A stretch of 62,016 nt of DNA from NCBI GenBank assembly GCA_964646465.1, contig CAZYEN010000039.1, positions 1-62,016 of the forward strand. The letters run 5' to 3'. This stretch comes from CALRBF01 sp964646465 (GTDB lineage: Bacteria; Patescibacteriota; Minisyncoccia; SW-4-49-11). The translations under genes and the position numbers were made by a program. Positions 43,630-51,372 of the stretch are shown piece by piece. A model generated the notes under the pieces. That model did no database searches and had not been told where the DNA came from. It saw only the letters and a list, made by a program, of their open reading frames with translations. Position 1 is the stretch's first letter. Every line of letters starts with the position of its first letter.

Positions 43630-44229
43630 CTACATTGTACATAAAATATCTAATAATTTTACCATAACTTGTTTCGTGGCTCTAATATCCCCAAGAGCGG
43701 TATGTGCCTCATAATCTTTGATATCTAAAGTATCAGTTAATCCACCCGGATTGGAAAGAGAGGTAGACTTAAACATAGGATCTTTTCCTTTATGAGTTTG
43801 TAATAAATTAATAGTATTAGCTAAAACTTTAGTATCAATTACATTATGCCCTATCAATTCTTTCCAAAATAGTTTATCTTTATCCACACTACCAAAAATA
43901 TAATTAAGATAAGCAAAATCCATAGTAATAAAATGGGCAAATAAAATGGGTTTGTCTTCAAAATGGTTTTTTACAAATTTAGTAATTTGTTGTACTAATT
44001 TAGCATAAGAAACACCCTCCGCTTCAACTTTTTCTAAATCTAATTTATTAATAGCCATTGATTCTTTTGTAATTTCAAATCCCGCTGGAACTTGTACCAA
44101 AGTCTGATAATGTGCTATTTCCTTTAAATTGTCATCTAATACAATCATTGCTAGCTCTATCAATGCATTTTTATGCGGATGTTGTCCCGTAAACTCAGCA
44201 TCTATACCTAAATATACTCCTTTTTTCAT
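43630..44229 (-). CDS. DEDDh 3'-5' exonuclease (DnaQ-like)
   Basis: 199 residues. ExoI motif GIDAEFTG (DxE), ExoII around FAHFITMDFAYLNY (Asp) and ExoIII HTALGDIRATKQV (HxxxxD). The sequence resembles DnaQ/RNase T-type enzymes. No polymerase or helicase domain is attached, so it could be the proofreading epsilon subunit, an RNase T/oligoribonuclease-like enzyme or a repair nuclease. The start overlaps the GATase stop by four bases. Confidence 0.88.
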   Translation of the reverse strand: MKKGVYLGIDAEFTGQHPHKNALIELAMIVLDDNLKEIAHYQTLVQVPAGFEITKESMAINKLDLEKVEAEGVSYAKLVQQITKFVKNHFEDKPILFAHFITMDFAYLNYIFGSVDKDKLFWKELIGHNVIDTKVLANTINLLQTHKGKDPMFKSTSLSNPGGLTDTLDIKDYEAHTALGDIRATKQVMVKLLDILCTM

Positions 44230-44936
44230 AATGTATTTATAAAATTAATAAGAATTTGTGGGGCTAAGATTTCTCTTTCTTCAGTAGTGTCTAACTTATG
44301 CTTTGCATATTCTGGATATAATTGCATTCTTTCAGAATGTTCTTTCACACTTAATTCCGGATGTAATTGAAATCCATATATATTAGAATCATACCTAAAT
44401 CCTTGTATTGGACATTTCTGGGAATAAGCTAGAATTTCCGCTCCTTGAGGCAAAGTTAAAACTGAAGACTTATGACTTACAATACCATAAAAAGTATCTG
44501 GTAAAAATTGTAAAAGAGGATCTTGTTTGCCTTTATCTGTTAACATAATTTCAGCCACTCCCGATTCAGCCATATTAGAGTCAGTAACAACACTACCTCC
44601 TAATAAATCTGCTAGAACTTGATGCCCAAAACAAATACCTAGTGTAGGTATAGACTGAGATTGTATGTGTTGAATTATAGGATAAATTTTATCCAACATA
44701 TACTTTAAATTTTTTACTTTATGAGGTTCATAATCCTCATAACCTCCCTCACCTAAACCACCTAGAATAACAGCTTTTGCTACATTTAATTTATCTAAAA
44801 TCATATCAGTTGTTATAAAGGGAGACATCACATTCATAAAAAGAAAGTCATTATAACTTTTATCTACGCTATCATAGATACATTTCACCTCATGCCAACC
44901 AGATTGATCAGTTCTAAATTGTAAGACTAGAATCAT
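44226..44936 (-). CDS. Class I glutamine amidotransferase-like protein
   Basis: 236 residues from the ATG at 44936. The longer in-frame reading begins with a hydrophobic stretch in the leader. LGICFGHQVLADLLGG has the nucleophile Cys in the GICFGHQ elbow, and FQLHPELSVKEHSERM the His-Glu of the triad. It is close to GuaA-type GATase domains, but no synthetase domain follows, so it may be a stand-alone GMP-synthase-like subunit or a gamma-glutamyl hydrolase. It overlaps the exonuclease gene (ATGA). Confidence 0.85.
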   Translation of the reverse strand: MILVLQFRTDQSGWHEVKCIYDSVDKSYNDFLFMNVMSPFITTDMILDKLNVAKAVILGGLGEGGYEDYEPHKVKNLKYMLDKIYPIIQHIQSQSIPTLGICFGHQVLADLLGGSVVTDSNMAESGVAEIMLTDKGKQDPLLQFLPDTFYGIVSHKSSVLTLPQGAEILAYSQKCPIQGFRYDSNIYGFQLHPELSVKEHSERMQLYPEYAKHKLDTTEEREILAPQILINFINTL

Positions 44937-44980
44937 TATATATAGTTTAATTATAAAAATTATAGCATAAATGATATAAA

Positions 44981-45013
44981 ACAAAAACCCTCAAAATAAA
45001 TGAGGGTCTTTGT
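44981..45013 (-). terminator. Terminator of rplJ-rplL
   Basis: ACCCTCA/TGAGGGT stem with loop TTTATTT on the minus strand, followed by TTTTGTTTT. It lies 22 bp after rplL. Confidence 0.85.
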
Positions 45014-45034
45014 TAAATAGAGTAAAGTTATAAT

Positions 45035-45433
45035 TTATTTAACTACAACTGTTGCTCCAGCTTCTTGTAACTTGGTCTTGAGTTCATCAGCATCTGCTTT
45101 TGAAACCCCCTCTTTTACAGCTTTAGGAGCTGCATCTACGATATCTTTAGCTTCTTTCAATCCAAGTCCAGTAGCTTCTTTCACTACTTTGATAACTTGA
45201 ATTTTTGAGCTTCCAGCATCTTCGATGATAACATCAAAAGTTGATTTTTCTTCAGCTGCTGGAGCATCTCCGGCTACTGGAGCTGCTACACCTACTGCTA
45301 CTGGAGCTGCCGCTGATACTCCTAGAACCTCTTCTAAAACTTTTACAAGTTCAGATAGTTCAATAACGCTAAGATTCTTGATTTCATCAACAATCTTCTC
45401 AAATTTTTCTGGTACTACAAATCCTTCTGACAT
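45035..45433 (-). CDS. rplL: Ribosomal protein bL12
   Basis: 132 residues. Stalk protein that recruits translation factors. The N-terminal dimer domain (IKNLSVIELSELVKVLEEVL) is joined by an Ala/Pro-rich hinge (AAPVAVGVAAPVAGDAPAAE) to the C-terminal factor-binding domain (FDVIIEDAGSSKIQVIKVVK and GLGLKEAKDIVDAAPK). Downstream of rplJ by 19 bp in the usual order. Both are under the leader/attenuator at 46003-46124. Confidence 0.98.
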   Translation of the reverse strand: MSEGFVVPEKFEKIVDEIKNLSVIELSELVKVLEEVLGVSAAAPVAVGVAAPVAGDAPAAEEKSTFDVIIEDAGSSKIQVIKVVKEATGLGLKEAKDIVDAAPKAVKEGVSKADADELKTKLQEAGATVVVK

Positions 45434-45452
45434 ATGATTATAATTAAATTAA

Positions 45453-45977
45453 TTATTTGGTGTCTCTATAAGCTGATAAAACAGTTACGAGGCCACGAGA
45501 TACTCCCGAGGTTACTTGCAAGAATTGAGTCATAGGAGCTGCAATAGTTCCTACTACTTGAGCCTGCAATTGTTCCTTAGAAGGTAATTTAGCAAGAGTT
45601 GTTACTTGTTCAGGCACAAGATATTTTCCATCTAACAATCCCCCTACTAAAACAAAGGTATTCTTAGGTGCTGATTTAGAGAAGTCATTAATTACTTTTG
45701 CTCCAAAAACTGGATCATTAGCAAATACTACTCCAAGATTTCCTGGAAGTTGATCAGATAAAGAAAGACTAACTCCTGTATTTTGTAAAGCTTTATTGAA
45801 TAAAGTTTTCTTTACAACTTTATAGGTGGCTCCTTCTTCTCTTAACTTAGTTCTAAGTCCCTGTAACGCAGAAACGCTAGATCCTTGAAAATCAGTAAAA
45901 ACCATACCTTGTGAAGAAACAATAGTATCTTGCAATTCTTGCAACATTTCTTTTTTGCGTGATTTTGTTAACGCCAT
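45453..45977 (-). CDS. rplJ: Ribosomal protein uL10
   Basis: 174 residues. Base of the L7/L12 stalk. RKKEMLQELQDTIVSSQG, VFTDFQGSSVSALQGLRTKL and YKVVKKTLFNKALQNTG are family blocks, and the C-terminal helix that docks bL12 follows (QFLQVTSGVSRGLVTVLSAY). First gene after the L10 leader. The leader shows no Shine-Dalgarno sequence. Confidence 0.97.
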   Translation of the reverse strand: MALTKSRKKEMLQELQDTIVSSQGMVFTDFQGSSVSALQGLRTKLREEGATYKVVKKTLFNKALQNTGVSLSLSDQLPGNLGVVFANDPVFGAKVINDFSKSAPKNTFVLVGGLLDGKYLVPEQVTTLAKLPSKEQLQAQVVGTIAAPMTQFLQVTSGVSRGLVTVLSAYRDTK

Positions 45978-46002
45978 AATAGTATTATCTATCTAATTTA
46001 AC

Positions 46003-46124
46003 AAAAAAGCTCGACCTTTAGCCGAGACATCATACAAATAAAGTGAAATAATTCCACTGATTTGCCTGCATAAGACTTCTGTATAAACACTGCTTATGGT
46101 CTCTGGCTTGTAGCTTTGTACTTA
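46003..46124 (-). ncRNA. L10-type ribosomal leader with attenuator
   Basis: The rplJ leader on the minus strand forms CATAAG...CTTATG, then AGTG-GAATTATTT-CACT, and ends in a hairpin CTCGGC-TAAAG-GGTCGAG-type followed by CTTTTTT (46027-46003), 26 bases before the rplJ ATG. This fits an L10 leader in which L10(L12)4 binding favours early termination, as in Gram-positive bacteria. CCAGAGACC near the 5' end agrees with the motif. Confidence 0.6.
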
Positions 46125-46153
46125 ATTGTATCATAAGATTTAATCATAGTCAA
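46125..46153 (-). promoter_or_regulatory. rplJ-rplL promoter
   Basis: Minus strand TTGACT (46153-46148), 17-nt spacer, TACAAT (46130-46125). Confidence 0.7.
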
Positions 46154-46204
46154 TATCAATATATTATGTTATGGATAAAATTGTTTTTGTTGATGATGAG
46201 TTGT

Positions 46205-46350
46205 GAATACGAAAATATTTAACCCTACTGTCTAGCTAGCGACAGAAACACTTCAGAGGAGAATATAACAAACTACCTTAGGAGACGTAGGTAAACTCTT
46301 ACAATAGGGGGACCGTAGTTAACTTCACTAGAAAAATGTACCCCGACTCT
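46205..46350 (+). other. Structured intergenic element, possible RNA
   Basis: No gene between the rplJ and RND promoters, but base-pairing is dense on the plus strand. CTGTC-N8-GACAG (46228-46245), CTAC...GTAG (46273-46290), and two mutually exclusive pairings: CCCTA (46223) with TAGGG (46305), or GGGG (46307) with CCCC (46341), the latter followed by GACTCTTTT. This looks like a switch or attenuator, or a small RNA. It ends before the RND promoter, so it is not the RND leader. No known riboswitch class recognised. Confidence 0.3.
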
Positions 46351-46357
46351 TTTATAG

Positions 46358-46386
46358 TTGCAAAAAACCTTGTTTTTAGATATAAT
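46358..46386 (+). promoter_or_regulatory. RND transporter promoter
   Basis: TTGCAA (46358-46363), 17-nt spacer, consensus TATAAT (46381-46386), 36 bp before the ATG. Confidence 0.65.
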
Positions 46387-46422
46387 ATATAAGATTTTCA
46401 ATATTATATAAGTAATACAGAT

Positions 46423-49140
46423 ATGGATACTTCTAGCAAACCGGATGCTTTGACAAGAGTGGCTCTGTTTTTTGTAAATAAATGGAGGATTAGTATTCTA
46501 CTATCGATTGGACTTGTAGTATTAGGTATTTTTTCTTATACTAACTTTCTAAAAAGAGAAGGGTTTCCTACTATTGAGGTACCTGTAGCGGTAGTTCAGA
46601 CTCCTTATTTTGTAAATAATAAAGCTTTAGTTGACAGAGAGATTACAAAACCAATAGAATCTAGTATTAGCGATATTACTGAGATTGAATCTATAATTTC
46701 TACTACGGCTGATAATTTTTCTAATATTACTGTCCAGTTCAAGGGGGATATTAATGCCAAGGATGGAGCTGAATTATTAAAAAAAGCTGTAGGGGATGCT
46801 AATCTACCAGATAAAGCTAAGCCTAACTTTCTTACTTTTAATGCTGGGGCTCTAGATAGTGAAAATGATTTGGTATTCAGTCTTGTAGGAGATACTAAGT
46901 CTATTACAGATTTAGAAAATAAAGCTAATTTCATTGCAAAAGAACTCGAATCTATTACATCTGTTATCAAAACAAATGTAATAGATTTACAAGAATTACA
47001 AACTAATCCTATTACCGGACAATCTAATATAGAGCAAGTTAAATTTGCAAGATCCGCTTATAGAGATGAAGATAATAAATTAGTATTCAAAGATGCTATT
47101 TTAATCGGGGCTGTGAGAGACCAAAGTATTGGTACGGTTGATTTTTCAAAAGCTATTCAAGATAAAATTCAAACTATCAAAGATGATGGTAATTTAGATG
47201 GATACAATGTTGTATTCGGTGGCGGGGATAGTTCAGGCTCACTAGTTCAACAGTTATCTGTTCTAGAAGAAAGTGCTATAACAGGTTTAATTGCTGTAAT
47301 GATAATATTATTACTGACGGTTAACTGGCGAGCCTCATTTATTATTGCTTTATTCATACCTATATCAATCTGTTTTACTTTGATTGGGCTATATTTGATT
47401 GGATATTCTCTCAATACTTTATCTCTATTTGGACTAATCTTGGTAATTGGATTGATTGCGGATGATGCCATTCTAGTAATTGATGCTATAGATAGTTCAC
47501 GTAAGGCCGGCTATAAAGGTAAGCAAGCTGTGGTCCATGCTATTAATACGGTGGGACTCGCTGATGTGTCCGGTACAGTTACTACTATCTTAGCTTTTGC
47601 ACCTTTGGCTGCTGTATCTGGAATTTTAGGTGAATTTATTAGAATAATTCCAATTACTGTTATTTTAACTTTAGCTTTATCTCTTATTATAGGATTGACT
47701 CTTGTTCCCTTTTTTGCCAACTATGTCTTACCACATTATGAAGCTGAAACTGGGATTAAGCCTAATCGTAAGGGAGTGGCTAAACTATGGTATAATATTC
47801 TATATTTTGTCCCAAGAATTGTAGATTGGGTGAATTTACAAGTATATCGATTTATACATTGGTATCTAGATAATGTTTGGCGAAGTATTGCTGTATTTGT
47901 AGTTACTATTGGACTTATTGCTGGTGGATTTGTATTAGCTGGACAATTAGAGTTCTCTATTTTCGCCCCTGCTAAGGATACTAATCAAATCAGTATTACC
48001 ACTTCCCTACCTAATAATCAGGATTTAGATAAATCCAAAGAGGCAATCAAAGAAATTGAGAATATAATCGCAGATACCAATGCAGATTATATTAATGATA
48101 TTACCTACTTTAATACCGACGCGAAAGGTTCTTTGATGTTTGTTAGTCTTACTCCTCTTAATGAGAGAGATAAAACTGCTCCAGTAATTGTCACAGAATT
48201 ACAAGATAAAATTGATGAGAATTCAAAACTAAAAGATTCAAGAACCATAGTACAACAAGCTGGAGCCGGACCTCCTACTGATGAATATCAAATTACTTTA
48301 CAGATTTTCTCTGATGACCAAAAAACTTTAGAAGATACTACCAAAGAAGTCTTAGACTTTACTAAAGATATAGAATTAGAAGATGGTGAGATTAAAGATG
48401 TAATTGTAAGTAGTCTAGATACTATTAGCAAGAAAGATGGTAGAAGATATGCAGCTGTAAAAGTAGCTGTGTCTGATGGGGAAAATACCACCTTAGTACT
48501 AGAAGCCCAAACTGCTATCAAAGATAAATTTGAGACAGATGAATTTAGAGACAAATATAATTTAAGCAAAGATGCAGTAGCCTTTGACTTAGGACAACAA
48601 GGAGAGAATTTAGAATCCTTTAATTCGGCCATTTTTGCTCTGATTCTAGCAATAATTATAATGTATGTATTGCTGGTATTACAGTTTAATTCCCTGACTC
48701 AACCATTCTTAATCTTAGTAGCTGTACCATTCTCTTTCCCTGGGCTATTCTTAGGCCTATATCTGACAGATAATCCCTTGAGCTTCTTCTCAATGATTGG
48801 AATTACAGGACTGGTTGGTATTGTAGTTAATAATACAATTTTACTCTTAGATTATGCCAATGTAATCAGAGAAGAGACTGGCTCTATCAAAGAAGCTATC
48901 TCAGAGGCTATAAAATACCGCTTTAGAGCACTTATTACGACTACCCTATCAACATTAGTTGGAATATTGCCTTTAGCCTTCACTGACCCCTTCTGGGAAG
49001 GACTTGCCTATGCTCTAGTCTTTGGATTAGCATCAAGTACAATCTTGGTAGTATTTGCCTATCCTGTCTTTTATGCAATTCTTGAACATATTAGAAGATT
49101 TACTTGGAGAAAAGTATTTAAGAATCAAAAATTTAAGTAA
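46423..49140 (+). CDS. RND superfamily efflux transporter
   Basis: 905 residues. The AcrB/MMPL-type layout is complete: helix 1 (about 16-34), large periplasmic loop with KREGFPTIEVPVAVVQTPY, helices 2-6 with IGLIADDAILVIDAID (acidic proton-relay residues in helix 4) and LIIGLTLVPFFANYVLP, second loop, then helices 8-12 with FSMIGITGLVGIVVNNTIL. It is shorter than AcrB (about 1050) through reduced porter loops. Proton-driven export of lipids, drugs or toxic compounds. No membrane-fusion or outer-membrane partner is seen, as expected for a monoderm-like Patescibacterium. Monocistronic. Confidence 0.93.
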   Translation: MDTSSKPDALTRVALFFVNKWRISILLSIGLVVLGIFSYTNFLKREGFPTIEVPVAVVQTPYFVNNKALVDREITKPIESSISDITEIESIISTTADNFSNITVQFKGDINAKDGAELLKKAVGDANLPDKAKPNFLTFNAGALDSENDLVFSLVGDTKSITDLENKANFIAKELESITSVIKTNVIDLQELQTNPITGQSNIEQVKFARSAYRDEDNKLVFKDAILIGAVRDQSIGTVDFSKAIQDKIQTIKDDGNLDGYNVVFGGGDSSGSLVQQLSVLEESAITGLIAVMIILLLTVNWRASFIIALFIPISICFTLIGLYLIGYSLNTLSLFGLILVIGLIADDAILVIDAIDSSRKAGYKGKQAVVHAINTVGLADVSGTVTTILAFAPLAAVSGILGEFIRIIPITVILTLALSLIIGLTLVPFFANYVLPHYEAETGIKPNRKGVAKLWYNILYFVPRIVDWVNLQVYRFIHWYLDNVWRSIAVFVVTIGLIAGGFVLAGQLEFSIFAPAKDTNQISITTSLPNNQDLDKSKEAIKEIENIIADTNADYINDITYFNTDAKGSLMFVSLTPLNERDKTAPVIVTELQDKIDENSKLKDSRTIVQQAGAGPPTDEYQITLQIFSDDQKTLEDTTKEVLDFTKDIELEDGEIKDVIVSSLDTISKKDGRRYAAVKVAVSDGENTTLVLEAQTAIKDKFETDEFRDKYNLSKDAVAFDLGQQGENLESFNSAIFALILAIIIMYVLLVLQFNSLTQPFLILVAVPFSFPGLFLGLYLTDNPLSFFSMIGITGLVGIVVNNTILLLDYANVIREETGSIKEAISEAIKYRFRALITTTLSTLVGILPLAFTDPFWEGLAYALVFGLASSTILVVFAYPVFYAILEHIRRFTWRKVFKNQKFK

Positions 49141-49169
49141 AAAAAGAGGTAGCTCATTGAGCTGCCTCT
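49136..49169 (-). terminator. Terminator of the tiny orphan gene
   Basis: Minus strand AGAGGCAGCTC-AAT-GAGCTACCTCT (11 bp, one G-T, 3-nt loop) followed by seven T. It points away from the RND gene, whose stop it abuts. Confidence 0.8.
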
Positions 49170-49192
49170 GGAATCGGTGTCTGATGTAGAAA

Positions 49193-49363
49193 TCATTCGG
49201 GCATTTGTCTCGCCCATTGAGACTCAAGATCCTTCATGTGATCTGTTGTATCTTGCCCAGCATATATTTTGGGAGGATACCAAGAACTGGCTGATTTATT
49301 TTTTCGTCTCTCTCCTCTATTGCGAGGGACTCCAACTGTAAATAATTGAAGAGTGTCGGTCAC
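49193..49363 (-). CDS. Tiny orphan protein (56 aa)
   Basis: 56 residues from a GTG at 49363 to a TGA at 49193. The peptide is basic and hydrophilic, without membrane segment: VTDTLQLFTVGVPRNRGERR (first codon read as Met), then SASSWYPPKIYAG and SQWARQMPE. GC content is visibly higher than in the flanking genes. A TTGACA-type promoter lies 25-53 bp upstream and a 3-nt-loop terminator follows 24 bp after the stop, so it is a self-contained unit in what would otherwise be a gene-free interval. No family recognised. Coding status rests on composition and the flanking signals. Confidence 0.6.
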   Translation of the reverse strand: MTDTLQLFTVGVPRNRGERRKNKSASSWYPPKIYAGQDTTDHMKDLESQWARQMPE

Positions 49364-49387
49364 TGTGTTTATAGAATAGGCTTATAA

Positions 49388-49416
49388 AAAATACCAAAAA
49401 CCTATGCTTTTGTCAA
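49388..49416 (-). promoter_or_regulatory. Promoter of the tiny orphan gene
   Basis: Minus strand TTGACA (49416-49411), 17-nt spacer, TATTTT (49393-49388), predicting a leader of under 20 nt. Confidence 0.55.
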
Positions 49417-49425
49417 TAATTTCAT

Positions 49426-50559
49426 TTATTTTCTAGATTTTTTCCAGAAGATTTTCTTAGATATTTCTTGTGGAAGATAACTTTTTGTATCATATAATTC
49501 ATACTCTTTCCCATATCCCAAATCTTTCATCATGTTAGTAGGAGCATTCCGAATATTCAATGGAACTGAAAGATTACCTGATTGTTTCACTTCTTTTTGG
49601 GCTTGTTTAATCCCCTCATATACCCGCCTATCCTTGGGAGCTTGAGATAAATATACAACTCCATGAGCCAGATTAATTGATGCTTCTGGAAGACCAACCA
49701 CCTCTACTGCTCTAAATACTTCATTTGCGACGACAAGAGCTGTTGGGAGAGCTATTCCAATATCTTCACTCGCAAAAATAACCATTCTTCGAGCAATAAA
49801 TTTAGGATCTTCTCCCCCTTCTAGCATACGGGCAAGATAATATAAAGCTGCATCTACTTGACTAGCTCTCATACTTTTAATAAAGGCACTAATGATATCA
49901 TAATGCTCCTCTCCTGACCTATCATATCGTAAATTGGTATCCTTCAAGATGTCTTCAATCTTCTCAATACTAAGAGTATCTGAATACATAGAATTGGCTC
50001 TCTCATAAATTCCCAGAGCCTTACGGGCATCTCCATTAGAGTATTTTGCAATATACTGACTGATACTAATATCCTGAAGTCCTGCTTGAACCAATATAGC
50101 TTGTAATTCCTCCACAGTAAGAGTATTAAGAGTATAGATAATACAACGAGATTGTAATGCTGATATAATCTCAAAGCTGGGATTCTCTGTAGTAGCTCCA
50201 ATCAAAATGAGAGTTCCGTCTTCCACAAAAGGAAGTAAATAATCTTGTTGAGCTTTATTAAAACGATGTATCTCATCCAGGAATAAAATCTTTTGCTGTT
50301 CGGTATCATCTTTGATAATTGCTTCTATATCTTTTTTACCTGCTCTTACGGCTGAGACTTCATATAATTTGCCATCAATTGCATTACTATATATACGAGC
50401 TAATGTGGTTTTACCCACTCCAGGAGGCCCCCACAAAATAAAGGATTGTGGTAATTGCTGTGTAATACACACATATAAGGGTTTCCCCTCTCCTACAAGG
50501 TGTTTTTGCCCTATAAAGGTGTCTAATGTTAGAGGTCTAATAGTATCTGCAAGTGGCAT
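49426..50559 (-). CDS. rarA: Replication-associated ATPase RarA (MgsA)
   Basis: 377 residues from the ATG at 50559 (MPLADTIRPLTLDTFIGQ); the upstream in-frame codons have no family similarity. AAA+ clamp-loader-like ATPase acting at stalled forks. WGPPGVGKTTLARIY is Walker A, LFLDEIHRFNKAQQDYLLPF Walker B, LIGATTENPSFEIISALQSR sensor 1 and the Arg finger. The C-terminal tetramerisation region has ASEDIGIALPTALVVANE and SINLAHGVVYLSQAPK. The length is shorter than E. coli (447) by the usual terminal extensions. It lies 37 bp after the unknown gene 50597. Confidence 0.95.
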   Translation of the reverse strand: MPLADTIRPLTLDTFIGQKHLVGEGKPLYVCITQQLPQSFILWGPPGVGKTTLARIYSNAIDGKLYEVSAVRAGKKDIEAIIKDDTEQQKILFLDEIHRFNKAQQDYLLPFVEDGTLILIGATTENPSFEIISALQSRCIIYTLNTLTVEELQAILVQAGLQDISISQYIAKYSNGDARKALGIYERANSMYSDTLSIEKIEDILKDTNLRYDRSGEEHYDIISAFIKSMRASQVDAALYYLARMLEGGEDPKFIARRMVIFASEDIGIALPTALVVANEVFRAVEVVGLPEASINLAHGVVYLSQAPKDRRVYEGIKQAQKEVKQSGNLSVPLNIRNAPTNMMKDLGYGKEYELYDTKSYLPQEISKKIFWKKSRK

Positions 50560-50596
50560 AAAGATAAATATATTTATATGTATATTATAACTTATA

Positions 50597-51190
50597 TTAC
50601 TGTTCCTGTGTATAATTCTTGTCAATAAATTTAGAAATTGCAATAATTAAATCACTTGCCTCTCTAATATAATCTATGAATAGCCACGTCTCAAGAGCGG
50701 ATTGATAGTCTCTTTTTTCTAACTTTTTATTTTTATTCCTGTCCTCATGGAAAATAGAGTTTAAACGTAAATCTATAAATTCGCTTTTAGGGATATTAAG
50801 CTTTATTAGACTATGATCTTCATTTAATTTTTTCCATTTTCTTTCTATTCTATCTAAATCCTTATTATCAGGATATTTAATTTTGATAATATTCAAAACC
50901 TCTTCAAAAAATCTTTGTTCATTTTTTTTCTTAATAGTATCCCATTTATTCATAAAGATTCTAAAATCAATAAGATATGCTAAGAAGTATTTTTCATTAA
51001 AATTTTCTGCATCGAATCTACTATCCTTATATAGGAAGTCTGTATCATTATCGCTAGACCCTAATTTCATATTAGCATTACCAGTACCTAAATCTGATTG
51101 ATTTTTATCTAATCTTTTAGCTCTCTTTTGATATACTTGTAAAATTTCTTGAATCCAATCAGGGTTATATTCTTCAGGTTTTTTACTCAT
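50597..51190 (-). CDS. Uncharacterised soluble protein
   Basis: 197 residues, strongly charged and helical, with no signal peptide or membrane segment. Segments such as YFLAYLIDFRIFMNKWDTIK and WLFIDYIREASDLIIAISKF look like helices of an all-alpha bundle. KLEKRDYQSALETWLFIDYI has a pattern seen in helical substrate-binding proteins, but no family is recognised. It is upstream of rarA on the same strand and probably co-transcribed. Its composition is AT-rich like the host. Confidence 0.6.
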   Translation of the reverse strand: MSKKPEEYNPDWIQEILQVYQKRAKRLDKNQSDLGTGNANMKLGSSDNDTDFLYKDSRFDAENFNEKYFLAYLIDFRIFMNKWDTIKKKNEQRFFEEVLNIIKIKYPDNKDLDRIERKWKKLNEDHSLIKLNIPKSEFIDLRLNSIFHEDRNKNKKLEKRDYQSALETWLFIDYIREASDLIIAISKFIDKNYTQEQ

Positions 51191-51250
51191 TAGGGATTTT
51201 ATTATATATTTTTATATTATATCTTAATTTCAATATTTGTAGTAGACCAA

Positions 51251-51292
51251 AATCCACCTCCACCCTGCGGGTACCTCCTCCAAAGGAGGACA
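51251..51292. repeat. Palindromic repeat type B, copy 2
   Basis: AATCCACCTCC, hairpin ACCC-TGC-GGGT, ACCTCCTCC, AAAGGAGGACA. Same frame as 19076-19119 with a different central hairpin that is still paired. It lies in the gap between the fusA terminator and the 50597 gene. Confidence 0.75.
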
Positions 51293-51313
51293 TCAAATCT
51301 GTATCAGACTACC

Positions 51314-51347
51314 AAAAAGCCCGAGAGTTTTAATTCTCAGGCTTTTT
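51314..51347 (-). terminator. Terminator of rpsL-rpsG-fusA
   Basis: Minus strand AAAAAGCCTGAGAATTAAAACTCTCGGGCTTTTT-type stem (AGCC-GAG arms, one mismatch) ending in five T, 26 bp after fusA. Confidence 0.8.
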
Positions 51348-51372
51348 ATATTTCTATTATACTTGTACTAAA

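Noticed and set aside
46205..46350. RNase P RNA, tmRNA or SRP RNA
   Set aside because: The universal sequence blocks of these RNAs were not found on either strand.
48288..48632. Long minus-strand frames inside the RND gene (also 46605-46970 and 47247-47720)
   Set aside because: They are Ser/Ile-rich shadows of the real gene and have no start signals or plausible domains.
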